From assembly GCA_963556195.1 (NCBI GenBank), contig OY744529.1, positions 58,220,080 through 58,284,079 of the forward strand: DNA of 64,000 bases, written 5' to 3'. Below are positions 45,985 through 57,124 of this stretch, piece by piece. The first letter of the stretch is position 1, and each line of letters opens with the position of its first letter. This stretch comes from Sepiola atlantica (taxonomy: Eukaryota > Mollusca > Cephalopoda > Sepiida > Sepiolidae). Under the pieces are notes generated by a model. The model made no database searches. It had not been told where the DNA came from and saw nothing but the letters and a program-made list of their open reading frames with translations. Both the position numbers and the translations under genes were made by a program.

Positions 45985-46985
45985 CTATACCAAGATCAAA
46001 CAAATTTTCAAGTAAAATTGTAAGAAGAATCCAATAATGGTATTAAGTTTTTATTCAGCAGTTTTATAATAATATTTTGGGCTATGTTATTGTACCAGAC
46101 ATTTATAAACAGCAAACACAAGCTTTTACTTTATTTTATTTATAATTTGAAAATATTTTTTTTAAATATAAAAGCATTTCTGAGATATGGTATCATAATT
46201 TAACACCCGAAGAAGACTGCAGAGTGGGCAACAGACAAAATATTGTGACAGTATGGTTCAAAGATTTCTATTCAATAAGTATTAACCACCATTGATGAGC
46301 AATTTCTCGTTTCACTAATATCTGCTACATTTTTAAATGGGATATAATAAACAAAATAGCATTATCGATATTAACAAGTATGCAATCTAAAAAAAATATT
46401 TTTACATGTAAAGCTGTTTTACTATGAGTAATTTGACATTATACAGAATCTAAAATGTACATAGACACAACCATCAAATTACCCATTTATTTAAAAAGTA
46501 TCTGATAAGCTATCGCGCGCATGTGTGTGTATATATATACGTGTGTCAAATAAGCATGATTTGTAAAATTTTAAAAAATCAACAAAAAAAATCAATTAAT
46601 TAATAATTTATTAGAAAGAAAAATGTAATGAATGCATTTCAGTTTGCAAAATTCTATTAAAAAACGAAAATAATTTGGTAAATAAAAAACCGGTATGTAG
46701 CTCTGGCTGTTAGTTGCTTATTATAAATTGAAGAGTAAAAAAATATTATTTTAGATTAAAAAAACTTTATAGTATTTATGCAATTTAAATGTCAACATTT
46801 TGTAAGACATTCAATCTATTTTATTACAGTATAGATTTGTTTTTAATGATTCCTTCATTAAATTCTTTCTATAAATGTAAATAAATTCTTATCAGAAATT
46901 AATTTTAAAAAAAGAGGGTGTGCAGTGAGCGAAAGGAAAATGAAAGTGAAAAGATTCCTGGGCAATGCCGGGTAGGTACAGCTAG
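45985..46985 (+). mobile_element. Helitron-like element
   Basis: It ends CCTGGGCAATGCCGGGTAGG then TACAGCTAG followed by T. The hairpin CCTGG/CCGGG has one wobble pair. The upstream part (ACCAAGATCAAACAAATTTT, TTTTACTTTATTTTATTTAT) aligns with 37510-37670 and 4400. No coding frame. Confidence 0.55.
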
Positions 46986-46994
46986 TATATATAT

Positions 46995-47625
46995 AGATAT
47001 AAATTACATATAAAATGCAGTGCACTGTCTCTGTCCTAGTTTATCAGTGATTTGACATTTGACATTATCAACTAGGTAAATGAGAAGACACGCTTCTGTT
47101 TCAAAGGATGTGTATACATAAACAGACGTAGCCACCCCCTGAAATGGCACAGACAACAATGGAAAAATAATCCGATTGTTTTCTGATATTTTTTGTGAAT
47201 CCCAAACATTCAGCTCATATAAGATATTCTAGAGTGTTACTTGAAAATGAAAAAAAAATGGACTGAGAAAAAGAAAGATATAATACAAGAGAGAATAACT
47301 TATACAACTAAACTTATACAACTAAACAAAATGAACAAGATTTTCATTTCGTTTTTAAAAGAAAAACTAAAGTATATACCAATTTAATATTTAATTGATT
47401 CATGGACGCATTGATTACAATTCCTGATCTATTCCAGATTTTCCATGTTAATGTGTTTCTGAATAGAAGGTGAAGGATTGAATTGCAGAAACCAATATGT
47501 CATGAGAACTATTTCTGAATGCATAAAACAATGCTGTCAACTAGTATTTTAACTGTTTCTCTAAATTTATCATCATAAAAGTTGGTTGCTAAAAACAACT
47601 AAGAAAAAAAACATGATGAACTTAC
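46995..47625. other. Non-coding stretch
   Basis: Nothing recognised. Confidence 0.5.
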
Positions 47626-47629
47626 TGCA

Positions 47630-48012
47630 CTTGTATCCCCCCCCCTCAACGTAAATAGACTCGACTAACCCAACTTGTATCCCCCCCTCAACGTAAATAG
47701 ACTCGACTAACCCAACTTGTATCCCCCCCCTCAACGTAAATAGACTCGACTAACCCAACTAACAGCAACACCTCTTCACTATAGAGGTCCATAGATGCCA
47801 GGAGATTTTCTATTTTAATAGCTTCTTTCCTCAACCACTTGCATTTGGAATTTTTTTCCTGCTCCCTGTTTCCTCGACTGAAACAACATTCAGAACATGT
47901 AAATAAATGTGAACTACTCCCCACTTGGGATGCCCCCTATAAATCTGGCCCTTAATCACAGTAGCTCCTTACGTTTCAGTGACAATATGTCCCCTTGTTT
48001 GGGGGATTTCTT
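47630..48012 (+). mobile_element. Jockey/CR1-like LINE 3' fragment with a minisatellite
   Basis: The fragment matches the end of the copy at 52505-53893: CCCCTCAACGTAAATAGACT, the AGGTCC and TAATAGCTTCTTTCCTC segments, and the 3' UTR CAGTAGCTCCTTACGTTT. Its start has expanded into three units of 42-43 bp (CAACGTAAAT at 47647, 47689 and 47732). The Merlin element is inserted just beyond its end. Confidence 0.8.
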
Positions 48013-48024
48013 TAAAGAGAAAAG

Positions 48025-48880
48025 GGTACTACTCTAGATGAAGCGCCTAATTTCCGTGACTGCTCGGCGGCAACGATCGGGCAGGTTGTGGAAGCGCCCG
48101 AGAGCTGCCGAGACGAAAACGAGGCTGAAGCAAAACTGAAAGTCGTAAAAATAGAAGAGTGGCAGACGACAATATAATACAAAGAATACAAAAGAAAAAA
48201 ATACATATATTTGACAAAATGTAAGAAAAAATGTAAGAAAAAATGAACGAACCCTAGCTGAAGAACTATAAATAAACTTTTTTTAAATTCTTTTCGTGGG
48301 CCAAATGAACCATTTTAATTTTTTTTTTGTCTTTTTGTTACATAACTTTTTACAACAAGTATGTTATTTTTCTTAGGATATTTAGGCAAGTTTTTTTTTT
48401 TTTTAAGTTTTTTTTTTTTCCTTCTACATCCTCTCGACATGATTGGTGCAAGCCCTCGTTGTCGGGTCGACAAAGTTCTTCCTAGGATTCACCATAAGGT
48501 GCTGATACCCCTCTTTTCCTAACTTGTTGTACGCCCTCCAACAATCGGATACTACCGTGGTCCCAGGTACAACGAACCGCTTGATTATTGGAAGGAGGGT
48601 TTCGGTATTCCTGTTAGGCACTGTCACCAGGAAACCCTCATTCTCTGCGGGGTCGTATCCCCTGAAGACCCAGAACTGCTGGAGAACACGGCCAACATTG
48701 TTTTTCCGGCAGTTTGTTTTGATTAGCGGTTTCTTCCAATTATTGTCGGCTGCTTGCTATAACCTGAACCTGATTGGTCAGCTCTGCTTCAGCCTCGTTT
48801 TCGTCTCAGCAGCTCTCGACCTGTCCGATCATTGCCGCCGAGCAGTCACGGAAATTAGGCGCTTCATCTGGAGTAGTACC
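48025..48880 (-). mobile_element. Merlin-like DNA transposon, deletion derivative
   Basis: The ends are inverted repeats of about 95-115 bp (48025-48139 and 48785-48880). The outer 55 bp match with about two mismatches, starting GGTACTACTC. An 8-bp direct repeat GAGAAAAG flanks the element (48017-48024 and 48881-48888), as expected for Merlin. Inside, the minus-strand frame 48720-48424 encodes part of an ISXO2/IS1595-like DDE transposase: LQQFWVFRGYDPAENEGF, VVPGTTVVSDCWRAYNKL, NPRKNFVDPTTRACTNHVE. The N-terminal part and the first catalytic residue are absent. The second catalytic Asp (SDCWRAY) and the HVE segment are present. The well-preserved ends suggest recent mobilisation, probably by a full-length relative elsewhere. 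Confidence 0.9.
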
Positions 48881-48891
48881 GAGAAAAGTTA

Positions 48892-50150
48892 TAAAGATGA
48901 AGCAGACAATTCTATTATGGCACCACTTCTGAAGAATGAATCACACGTTGATTCTTAAAATAATGTCCAACTAATAAAACGAAAGAATTTCATAAGATTC
49001 AAAGAATCTTAGCTTCATAAACAAATGTGTAAGTCTTTCCAGTATAAATTGCTTTGCTTAGAAAATAAAAAATAAACACAATCAACTCAGTATGTAAAAT
49101 AAAAAAAAATGGTGTTTTCTTCGTCATACATGTCACTTTGAAAAGGTTGGTCTAATTTATATTCCCACCATTTGCATTCGCTTCCATTTTCTGATTTGTA
49201 CTATCGAGATAAAAGAGACCCTTTTCCTTTGTTTCCAGACAGATCAAATAAAATTGTAGAATAAATTGTCTGAAATGTTTGGTAAAAACATATCTAAATA
49301 CAAAAAAAAAGGAAAAAGAAAACTTTCAATAGTAAAAGCTCAAATCTTCAAAAGATGAAACAATTCAAATTTACAAATTATAAATATGCAGAATTTTTAT
49401 AAATTGAAAAATATTCTGAATTTAAAAAGAAATTATAAAGTATAATTAATAAAAACACTTTGGATAAGATTTTAAATTATACAATGTTGGTTTACAAAAG
49501 TATTTAAAAGACAAAAATAAAAAATAAATAAAGTAATGCAAAAGTAAACACTTGACACACAAAGATAACGAGCATAACTAACTCTTGAGAGTGCATATCT
49601 CCACCAAGTGGCAACAGGTCCATTTTATTCAGTCAGTCCGTCTGTCTCAACCCAGTAAAGTCGTGTAAAAGTGTGACTATAGTTTAAGGTTAGCAAGTTT
49701 TTATTAGTCAACGAAAGAATCGATGCAGGTGAAATCCCTTTTTCCATCAAGAAGAATGATAGTATAATTATTTTCTTTTTATCAATCTAATAATAGTATT
49801 TATTCAGCTATTATTATACTAAAGCTGAGTGAATCAACGTTTGTTCCAATAAGGATTTTTTCTATATACTTTTATGGCACAAAATACATTCTAAATTATT
49901 ATTTAGCTTTGGGATTGAGTTATATTTGAAAGAATTTTAATTTTAATTCTTCTAATCTGCCAGAATTTGTAATTAACTTAACTTAACTATTTACATATTT
50001 CTCTTGCCTTCTCTCATTGTAACTTGATTCAACAATTTTCTAATATTATTAATGTTTCTGTGAGCATTTAGAGAAAGAGTGACTCTTTTTTCAGCATTGC
50101 TTCTTAATTGCTTTATTTTGTCATCTAACTTACATAGTGTGTTCGTATAC
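48892..50150. other. Non-coding stretch
   Basis: AT-rich, with nothing recognised. Confidence 0.5.
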
Positions 50151-50154
50151 ATCG

Positions 50155-50335
50155 TAAACCCGTATGTAAATTAGATAGCAAAATAATAAGTTTCTTTACT
50201 ACCCACAATGATAATATAAGTCAAGAGACTTATTATTTTTTGTTATGCAAGAAGAATGTCTTAACATGAATTTTAGAATTGAATAAAAGTGTAATTAAAT
50301 AGTGGCAGTGATTGTGACCCAACGAATCATTGTAT
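50155..50335. repeat. Dispersed repeat shared with 22190-22370
   Basis: ATTAGATAGCAAAATAATAA, then AAGAATGTCTTAAC, then TGTGACCCAACG occur in the same order in both places. Here GTCAAGAGACTTATTATTTT is nearly the inverse of the first part, so a hairpin is possible. Confidence 0.6.
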
Positions 50336-50399
50336 AACCTCAAGATAAAATGACACAAAAATAACAGTTATTCATCCCTCAATATAAAGTTTAGACAAG

Positions 50400-50870
50400 T
50401 AAGGATCACAGCATCAAACGAAGAACCTACAAAGTGCTGATGCGAATGATCCTCCTTAAAGGTAGTGAGCCCTGGCCAATGAGAATGGAAGACATTAAAC
50501 GACTAGAAACTTTTGATCACTACTGCCTGCATCATATCCTCCGTGTTTGGTTGAAGCACTTTGTCTGAACGCCCACACTATGTTTCTGCTGCAAAATAAA
50601 CTCCCTTCAACAAGTCATAATCACAGGAGTCCTGTATTGGCTGGGTCATACCCTTCGCCGTTAACCAGGAGAGTTCATCTATGAAGGAATTATCCCAGCT
50701 CCCCTAAAGGATTGGAAAAGGCGATGTGGTGGACAATTAAAAACCTGGCTGATGATGGTTAAAACTGACTTGGAACCCAACCTGGGCCCCCATATCTACA
50801 AGTGCTTAGAGATCACCCAATTATTAACTTCAAATCATCAAGCTTGGTCGGCCTTTGTGATGTGGTGAGG
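50400..50870 (+). mobile_element. RTE-like LINE 3' remnant
   Basis: Plus-strand frames give SEPWPMRMEDIKRLETFDHY (the YGCETWPxR block), a region with stops, then the TGGTGGACAATTAAAAACCT segment encoding the GGQLKTW block, then DLEPNLGP-like sequence. The terminal codons are degraded. A matching piece lies at 54095-54300. Confidence 0.68.
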
Positions 50871-50929
50871 TAAATGCTGTTTCAAGAATAAGTATATAGA
50901 TCCAAGTATTAGGTGCCCAAAAAATATTT

Positions 50930-51946
50930 ACTTTTAAAAGAAAGATCAAGGTTGTCCTCGATGGCTGTTCATCCAAACAACATGACATAAATGCAAGTGT
51001 AAACCAGGGATCGATCCTTGGACCTTTGTTGTTTCTGATTTTCATAAACGACCTCCCTGAGGACATTGTGTCTGAGATGGGTATATTTGCTCTACTCTCA
51101 TTATGTGGGTAAAACGGATGCGCACACATCTGAGGCAATGTCTAAATCCTTAGAAAGTGACCGCCAGTCTGTACTGGAATGGGGTCATAAATGGATGGTA
51201 ACATTTAATGCTGTTAAGACAAAGCTACTTTCCTTCAACAACTACAAGAAACCTCCTCTTCAACCGCCAATGGAAATAACACCCTACCTGAGAGCCCAAC
51301 GTTCAAACTCCTCGGCCTAACATTCACAAGTTACATGAATTGGAAAAAATACATTGAAGATATTGCCAAAGCTGCTGCAGAGAAGATGGGCTTCCTCTAC
51401 CGTGTTAGAAAACTTCTCACACCTGACAGTATTCTATATATCTACAAAGCCACCATCCACCTATACATGGAGTATTGTTGTCACATCTGGGCTGGTGCAC
51501 CATCCATTAGTCTCTCTCTTAGACAAGATCCAAAAGCGAGTCGCTATCCACAAGCTCCAGCTCCTGTCCCATCGTCGTAATGTTGCATCCTTATGCTTGT
51601 TTTACAAGTACTTCAATGGAATGCGCTCCAGTGAATTAGCTGCTCTGGTGCCCCCTTGACATACACTCGACCAACCCGCCAATCAGTTAGATCCTATCCA
51701 TTCACTGTGGAGGTCCTCAAATGCTGAGGAGCCTTCTACTCCAATAGTTTCTTTGTTCGAGCTGCCGGCTTTTGGAACTCCCTCCCTGTTTCCCCGACAG
51801 TACCGACATGCAGAAATTTAAAACTCCTGTGAACAAGCATCTCGTTGCACAGCTCTCAATTTAGGATGACCCCCTAAACTTTCACCTAATTCTCAGTAGC
51901 CCCTTACGTCTACAGTGGCAACTTGTCTTGTTTGGGGTGAACTAAG

Positions 51947-51947
<1 letters not shown>
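50930..51947 (+). mobile_element. Jockey/CR1-like LINE copy lacking its catalytic motif
   Basis: Aligns with the copy at 52505. It spans from the VVLDG region through VKTKLLSFNNYKKPP, LYIYKATIHLYMEYCCHIWA and SHRRNVASLCLFYKYFNG to the family 3' UTR. The reverse-transcriptase motif GLFADDTTLYS is lost: TATTTGCT runs directly into CTACTCTCATTATGTGGG, a deletion of about 14 bp that also shifts the frame. Additional frameshifts occur near 51520. It is a dead copy, followed by (TA)n. Confidence 0.85.
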
Positions 51948-51948
<1 letters not shown>

Positions 51949-52016
<68 letters not shown>

Positions 52017-52022
52017 CGTGTG
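51949..52022. repeat. (TA)n(TG)n microsatellite at a LINE 3' end
   Basis: About 23 TA units followed by about 12 TG units. Confidence 0.97.
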
Positions 52023-52504
52023 TGATCCAATGTCTACAACAATCTTAAAGTGCAAAAAAGAAAATTGTTTTTTCTGTTATTCATGTGCAACCTTTCCACC
52101 AAATTGTGAAAATCAATTCGGAGTAGGTTTTACATAATTCTGCTAACAGACAAAACCATCAAACTAATAATTAAAATATAACCTTATCAGTAGAGATAAT
52201 AAAAAAGCAGAAAAGATACTACAAAAATAACAGCTAATATATGCGCACAAATCTTAAATAATTAATTAGGAATCTAGAATGCCGATTGATGCCATTATTG
52301 TTGCGTGGTCGTTATCACATACAATATGCTTCTATTGATAAAATATAGTCATTGGTATTTTTGTTATGATTTCAAAATAGCCAATCAGATACAAAATAAA
52401 TATTATAGTTGAGTATTTGCCATTACAATAGTGAGCAAAAGAAATGAGTCACCTAGCTCCCAAAATTGTGATTAATTTTTAGTCAGAAGCTGTAAGGATA
52501 CATC

Positions 52505-53893
52505 AGTGTACTCCACATAGTGACAATGAAAATAGAACGTGCAAAAGTTATGAGCCACGTGACCCTCTCCCTGCTTCTAAGCATTGCCCGAGGTAAATTT
52601 AGACAAGCACGATCTACTGCAGACATCCTAACGGTCATCTCTGAACGCATGTATCATACACTCGACAAGGCAGGTGAAGCTAGAGCAGTAGCGCTTGATA
52701 TATCCAAGGCCTTTGACAAGGTATGGCATAAAGGGCTTCTCCTGAAAATACGCTCATACGGTATTACTGGGCAACTACTTAATATAATTAGATCCTTCCT
52801 AAACAAAAGAAAAATCCAGGTTGTCCTCGATGGCCGTTCATTTAAGCAACATGACATAAATGCTGGTGTGCCCCAGGGATCTATTCTTGGACTTTTGTTG
52901 TTCCTGATCTATATAAACGATCTCCCTGATGACATTGTGTCTGAGATTGGTTTATTTGCTGACGACACCACGCTTTACTCTCGCCATGTTGGCAAAACAG
53001 ACGCGATCATATCTGAGGCAATGGCTGAATCTTTAGAAAATGACCTTCAGGCTGTAGTGGATTGGGGCCATAAATGATTGGTAACTTTTAATGCCGCAAA
53101 GACTAAGCTCCTTTCCTTCAATAACTACAAGAAACCTCTCCAACCACCGATTGTCATGGCAAATAACACCCTACTTGAGAGTTCATCATTCAAACTCCTT
53201 GGCCTAACCTTCACAGGTAACATGAATTGGAACACATACATTGAAGACATTGCCAAGGCTGCCGCAAAGAAGGTTGGCTCCCTCTACCGTGCTAGTGGAC
53301 TCCCTACACCTGACATTATCCTGTATCTCTACAAAGCCACCATTCGCCCATGGATGGGGTATTGTTGCTACATCTGGGCTGGTGCATCATCTACTAGTCT
53401 CTCCCTTCTTGACAAAGTCCAAAAAAGAGTCGTCAACCTAATAGGTCCCTCACTGTCAGCTAAGCTCAAGCCCCTGTCTCATCGCCGCAATGTAGCATCC
53501 TTATGTTTGTTTTACAAATACTTCAATGGATTATGCTCCGATGAGTTGGCTACTCTGGTGCCCCCTCGACGTAAATTCACTAGACTAACTCGACATTCTA
53601 CTAAATCTCATTCATTCACTGTGGAGGTCCCCATATGTCGGAGAGCATTCTACTCAAATAGCTTCTTTCCTCGTGCTGCTGGCTTCTGGAACTCCCTCCC
53701 TGTCCCCTGTTTCCCCGACAGTACTGACATGCAGAAATTTCAAACTAATGTAAACAGACATCTCGCTGCTCAGATCCCAATTTAAGCTGAACCACCAATC
53801 CTTCTCCCCTTTTCCTTTTTCTCAGTAGCCCCTTACGTTTACAGTGGCGGCCTGCTTTGTTTGGGGTGAATCATGTTAAAAAAAAAAAAAAAA
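52505..53893 (+). mobile_element. Jockey/CR1-like LINE, 3' half with nearly intact reverse transcriptase
   Basis: Encodes the polymerase from the RSTADIL motif onward: AVALDISKAFDKVWH with the first catalytic Asp, AGVPQGSILGLLLFLIYIND, and FADDTTLYS with the catalytic DD pair. It continues through WMGYCCYIWAGASSTSL and a C-terminal NVNRHLAAQIPI at 53785. The frame is interrupted by one TGA at 53078, where the sister copy at 51189 has Trp, so one substitution separates two long open parts (185 and 235 codons). The 3' UTR ends in an A run (53878-53893). The endonuclease half is absent. Confidence 0.9.
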
Positions 53894-54094
53894 TATGCAC
53901 ATTTTTCATATTAAATGGACCAAAAGTAAAAAGTCTGGAGACTGCATCTTTTTAATGAAATTGATTTCAGTTTTATTATAGGTAAAGTTAGTTACTACTT
54001 TTACTTGATACAGAAACTACCCAGGGTGGGTTATGCCGACTTTATACATCCCCTGATGAAGGTCGACCAAACCTGACGATTCTAAGTCAACGAT

Positions 54095-54300
54095 TGGGTG
54101 ATATTTAGTCACTCACTGTTCAAATGGTGAACTCCATAGACACGGAGGCCCAGGTTGGGTTCCTGGTAAGCTTTTACCTTTATCAACCAGGTTGTCCACC
54201 ACTTCGCTTTTTCCAACCCTGTAGGGGAGCTGGGGCAATTGCTTTGTAGGTGAACTCTCCCAGTCGAGGGCATGACTCAGCCAGCACGGATGTTTCGTGA
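54095..54300 (-). mobile_element. RTE-like LINE 3' fragment
   Basis: On the minus strand the sequence reads as WLSHALDWESSPTK ... LPQLPYRVGKSEVVDNL, then PGTQPGPPCL. This is similar to the 50630-50800 part of the remnant above (GHT-type block, PAPLxxW, GGQL, EPNLGP). Highly degenerate. Confidence 0.55.
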
Positions 54301-54309
54301 GGATAACTT

Positions 54310-55040
54310 GTTAGGAGAAGAGTAGAGTTAGTTCACAGAATATCATTGAAATGTTATAAAAAAGTGAGTTAACATAAAATCGCTAATGATCTCTGAATAT
54401 TGAGGTGTGTTACTTAAGTCACAGAGAACGTTAATGCTGAGGGATTTGGGAATATAAAAAGAAAAAAATCAAACAGGTAAAGCTGTAGAATTAGATGAGA
54501 GATCAAAGAACGTTAACATCTAACACAAAGTTTTACGGCTCATCAAGTAAAGTATGAAAGTAGTTATTAATAATGAAGTGTGAATTCATATACTTCGAAG
54601 GACACGGTGTGAAAATAATCTAAAATGGATGCATTAAAGCGAAAAAACAGAAAAGCATCATTAATTAAAACACTGAACAAGACAAAATGAACATATGCTA
54701 TTGGATAATGAAAAATGAGTCACAAAAAAATTCATGTATACTGACAAAACAAAATTGAAGAGAGAATGCGTGAAGACCAGTTGGTACAAGAAACAAACTA
54801 ATAAAATATACAACAAAAAAGATATAATTTGGCGAGGGATGACTAATATTTTAGGTCTATATTAAAAGCAATAAGCCAAGTCGATAAAAATCGATAGAAC
54901 ATTGAACAGCAAAAAATATATTACTTTGCAACGGTCGCCTCATCTGTGACCAGATTCAACATGGTTAAGAAAAATAAAATGGCATAGTGAAAGTAATAAT
55001 CACAACGACAACCAATCGTCAAATCATCAGAAAGAAATAT
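54310..55040. other. Non-coding stretch
   Basis: Nothing recognised. Confidence 0.5.
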
Positions 55041-55046
55041 TAATAA

Positions 55047-55200
55047 CCAGCAGGCAGACTCAGCATTGCCCCGGAACGAATATGATCCATGTGTATTCCT
55101 ACTCCCTGTTTTAATCTACCACTTTTATTCATTTTTTTAAAAACAATTTATAGTTATTTTACTTAATTTCTTGAATGAAAGAACATTTTTTTCTGACTTC
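55047..55200 (-). mobile_element. Possible Helitron-like 3' end
   Basis: On the minus strand the end reads CCGGGGCAATGCTGAG then TCTGCCTGCTGG followed by T. CTGG also fits the CTRR rule. It resembles the end near 37715. The hairpin is imperfect. Confidence 0.4.
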
Positions 55201-55204
55201 ACAG

Positions 55205-56040
55205 TCAATAATTAGGCCCCTCGTGGCCCCAAATAAATGAATATTACAGTAAATAATGTTAGCATAACCCTAACCTGTTCGAGGTCATACTAAATCAGAA
55301 TATTAAAGTGTATCATTGATAATTTCTGAGTTTTGGTCAAACAGAGAGGCAGAAAAGACAACTTTCCTTTATATATGTAATGGACTGAGCCTTCACAATA
55401 AACGACATAAAATAGACTGTGCTGTGCATGAAATTTGCATGGCATCCAGGTGAATTGATAAAAAGAAAGGATTTGAAAATGAAAACAGAATGAACTGGAA
55501 AGTGGCAGGAACGACGGTTCATTGTTAGATAAGTGTCTCGGATTTTTGTGTTGTTTTGTGCGTTGCTTTCTTACAATATAATGGATAAAAATTCATAAAT
55601 TTGTACAATATGTTGAAATGATAATGCACCTAACATATCTTCCAATTAGTTTGTTTTTGTTTCTCACAAAGTTTCAACATTTTGCTTTACAGTTGCTCTG
55701 TTACAGAAATTTTCCTTTTCTTTATTTCATTATAAACATTAAACTCCACTTCCAACTTTAAAACATGTACACCCTACTCTTCCTTCAGCCCAAGAACTGT
55801 ATCAGATCCTTCATATACAATGTAGTACACCGCTGACAATACAGACCACAACAAGAGAACTCTCAATAACAGAAACCCCTTTCATGGTATTGGAATAATA
55901 GAATTAGCCACACTTAAAGCTCATTTTTCTTTTAAAATACCATGATTGAAAAATAAACAATGTATAATGTTGTAAAGCTGGCTCCGATAGAAGAACATCT
56001 TATCTTGAAAAATCATTCAAACTGGTGTTTCAAAAACTAC
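55205..56040. other. Non-coding stretch
   Basis: Nothing recognised. Confidence 0.5.
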
Positions 56041-56149
56041 CAAATGATTGACAATTCAGATCTCTTGACATTTGTTGGCTTTTAATTCCAAAACAGCCAT
56101 CATGGAGTGGACATATGCAGACAGTAACTTCAGATAGCTATTCTGGACA

Positions 56150-57116
56150 AGCACCATATATTTCGTACATTTGAAGTCAATTGATTCTGTTAGAAGTCTA
56201 TCTAGAATGCACTTTATACCTGAACAGTCAGCAAAATACAATCTAACACCAGTTCTTACATTTGATCAACCCTTGCATTGGAATGCTATATCAATACAAA
56301 AGGATCCAGATGATATTCAAAATGGAAAATCTGTTCTTAGACAAAGTAGTTTTCATCAGGTGATAAGTTTCCTGGGTACAGTTGGATCCATCATACACTG
56401 ATTATGCGTGGAATCCATGTCTCAGACTACCAATACTGAACACAGTGCTATAGCAATGATAAATGGCTAAAACATCTCAAGAACAATGAGAGCTCACACA
56501 TTCGTGTATGATGTCTTATATTGTTGCCTCAAGTCATTACCATTATTTAAAGAGTTTTCATCCTTCTCTTCAAACAATAGATCAACTAAAACATCCAAAC
56601 CAAACCATGTATGCTCATTTTATCAGCGGCAATCATGTGCTCTCAGGCGAATGATTTTGAGCTGTCCTCTCCACTGATCTAATCATTGAACAAATACTAA
56701 TGCACAGCTTAAAACTTCAGGTGAATAAACCAGAGGTTGTGAAGTAATTGAACGATAGGGCAATTTGGCTAATATCCATACCAGTAATTGTTGAGGTTTA
56801 CAGAGCAATGCAGATTTGGCCTATGGTACATTTCATACCAGTAATATGCATCAAGAAACATCTAAAGCCAGAATTCCAATAATAGCTACAATATTTCTCT
56901 TTTACAGCCAAGAACGAGACACTTTTTGTACCTAGTTAGTTCATCATCTGGTGAAATTGAAAATGATGATGTCCAAAAAGCAGCTCATAGTCTGTGAGAA
57001 ACAATTGCCAATTCAATGACTGGCAAAATAGTTTAATTTGATTTTTCTGAAAAGAAGAAAGATAGCCATCCTCATGAAAAGAAAATCTGGGAGATATATT
57101 GACAGTGAAAAGATTC
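56150..57116 (+). pseudogene. Fragment of a dispersed coding repeat, interrupted by a hAT element
   Basis: The plus-strand frame reads VRSLSRMHFIPEQSAKYNLT and PVLTFDQPLHWNA, then HQVISFLGTVGSIIH, then a stop. After that come MINGxNISRTMRAHTF and DVLYCCLKSLPLF. I have seen this series of blocks (LTFDQPL, MSFLG, and an HxxxGKAxxRAxRAH-type block) in multi-copy hypothetical proteins of marine invertebrates. I cannot name a function. It has several stops and a frameshift. Degraded coding traces appear to run on to the hAT insertion at 57125. Confidence 0.5.
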
Positions 57117-57124
57117 ATGTAGAC
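57117..57124. repeat. hAT target-site duplication, left
   Basis: ATGTAGAC, identical to 59151-59158 on the other side of the element. Confidence 0.93.

Noticed and set aside
48524..48958. A 144-codon plus-strand frame
   Set aside because: It is antisense to the Merlin transposase fragment and its right inverted repeat.
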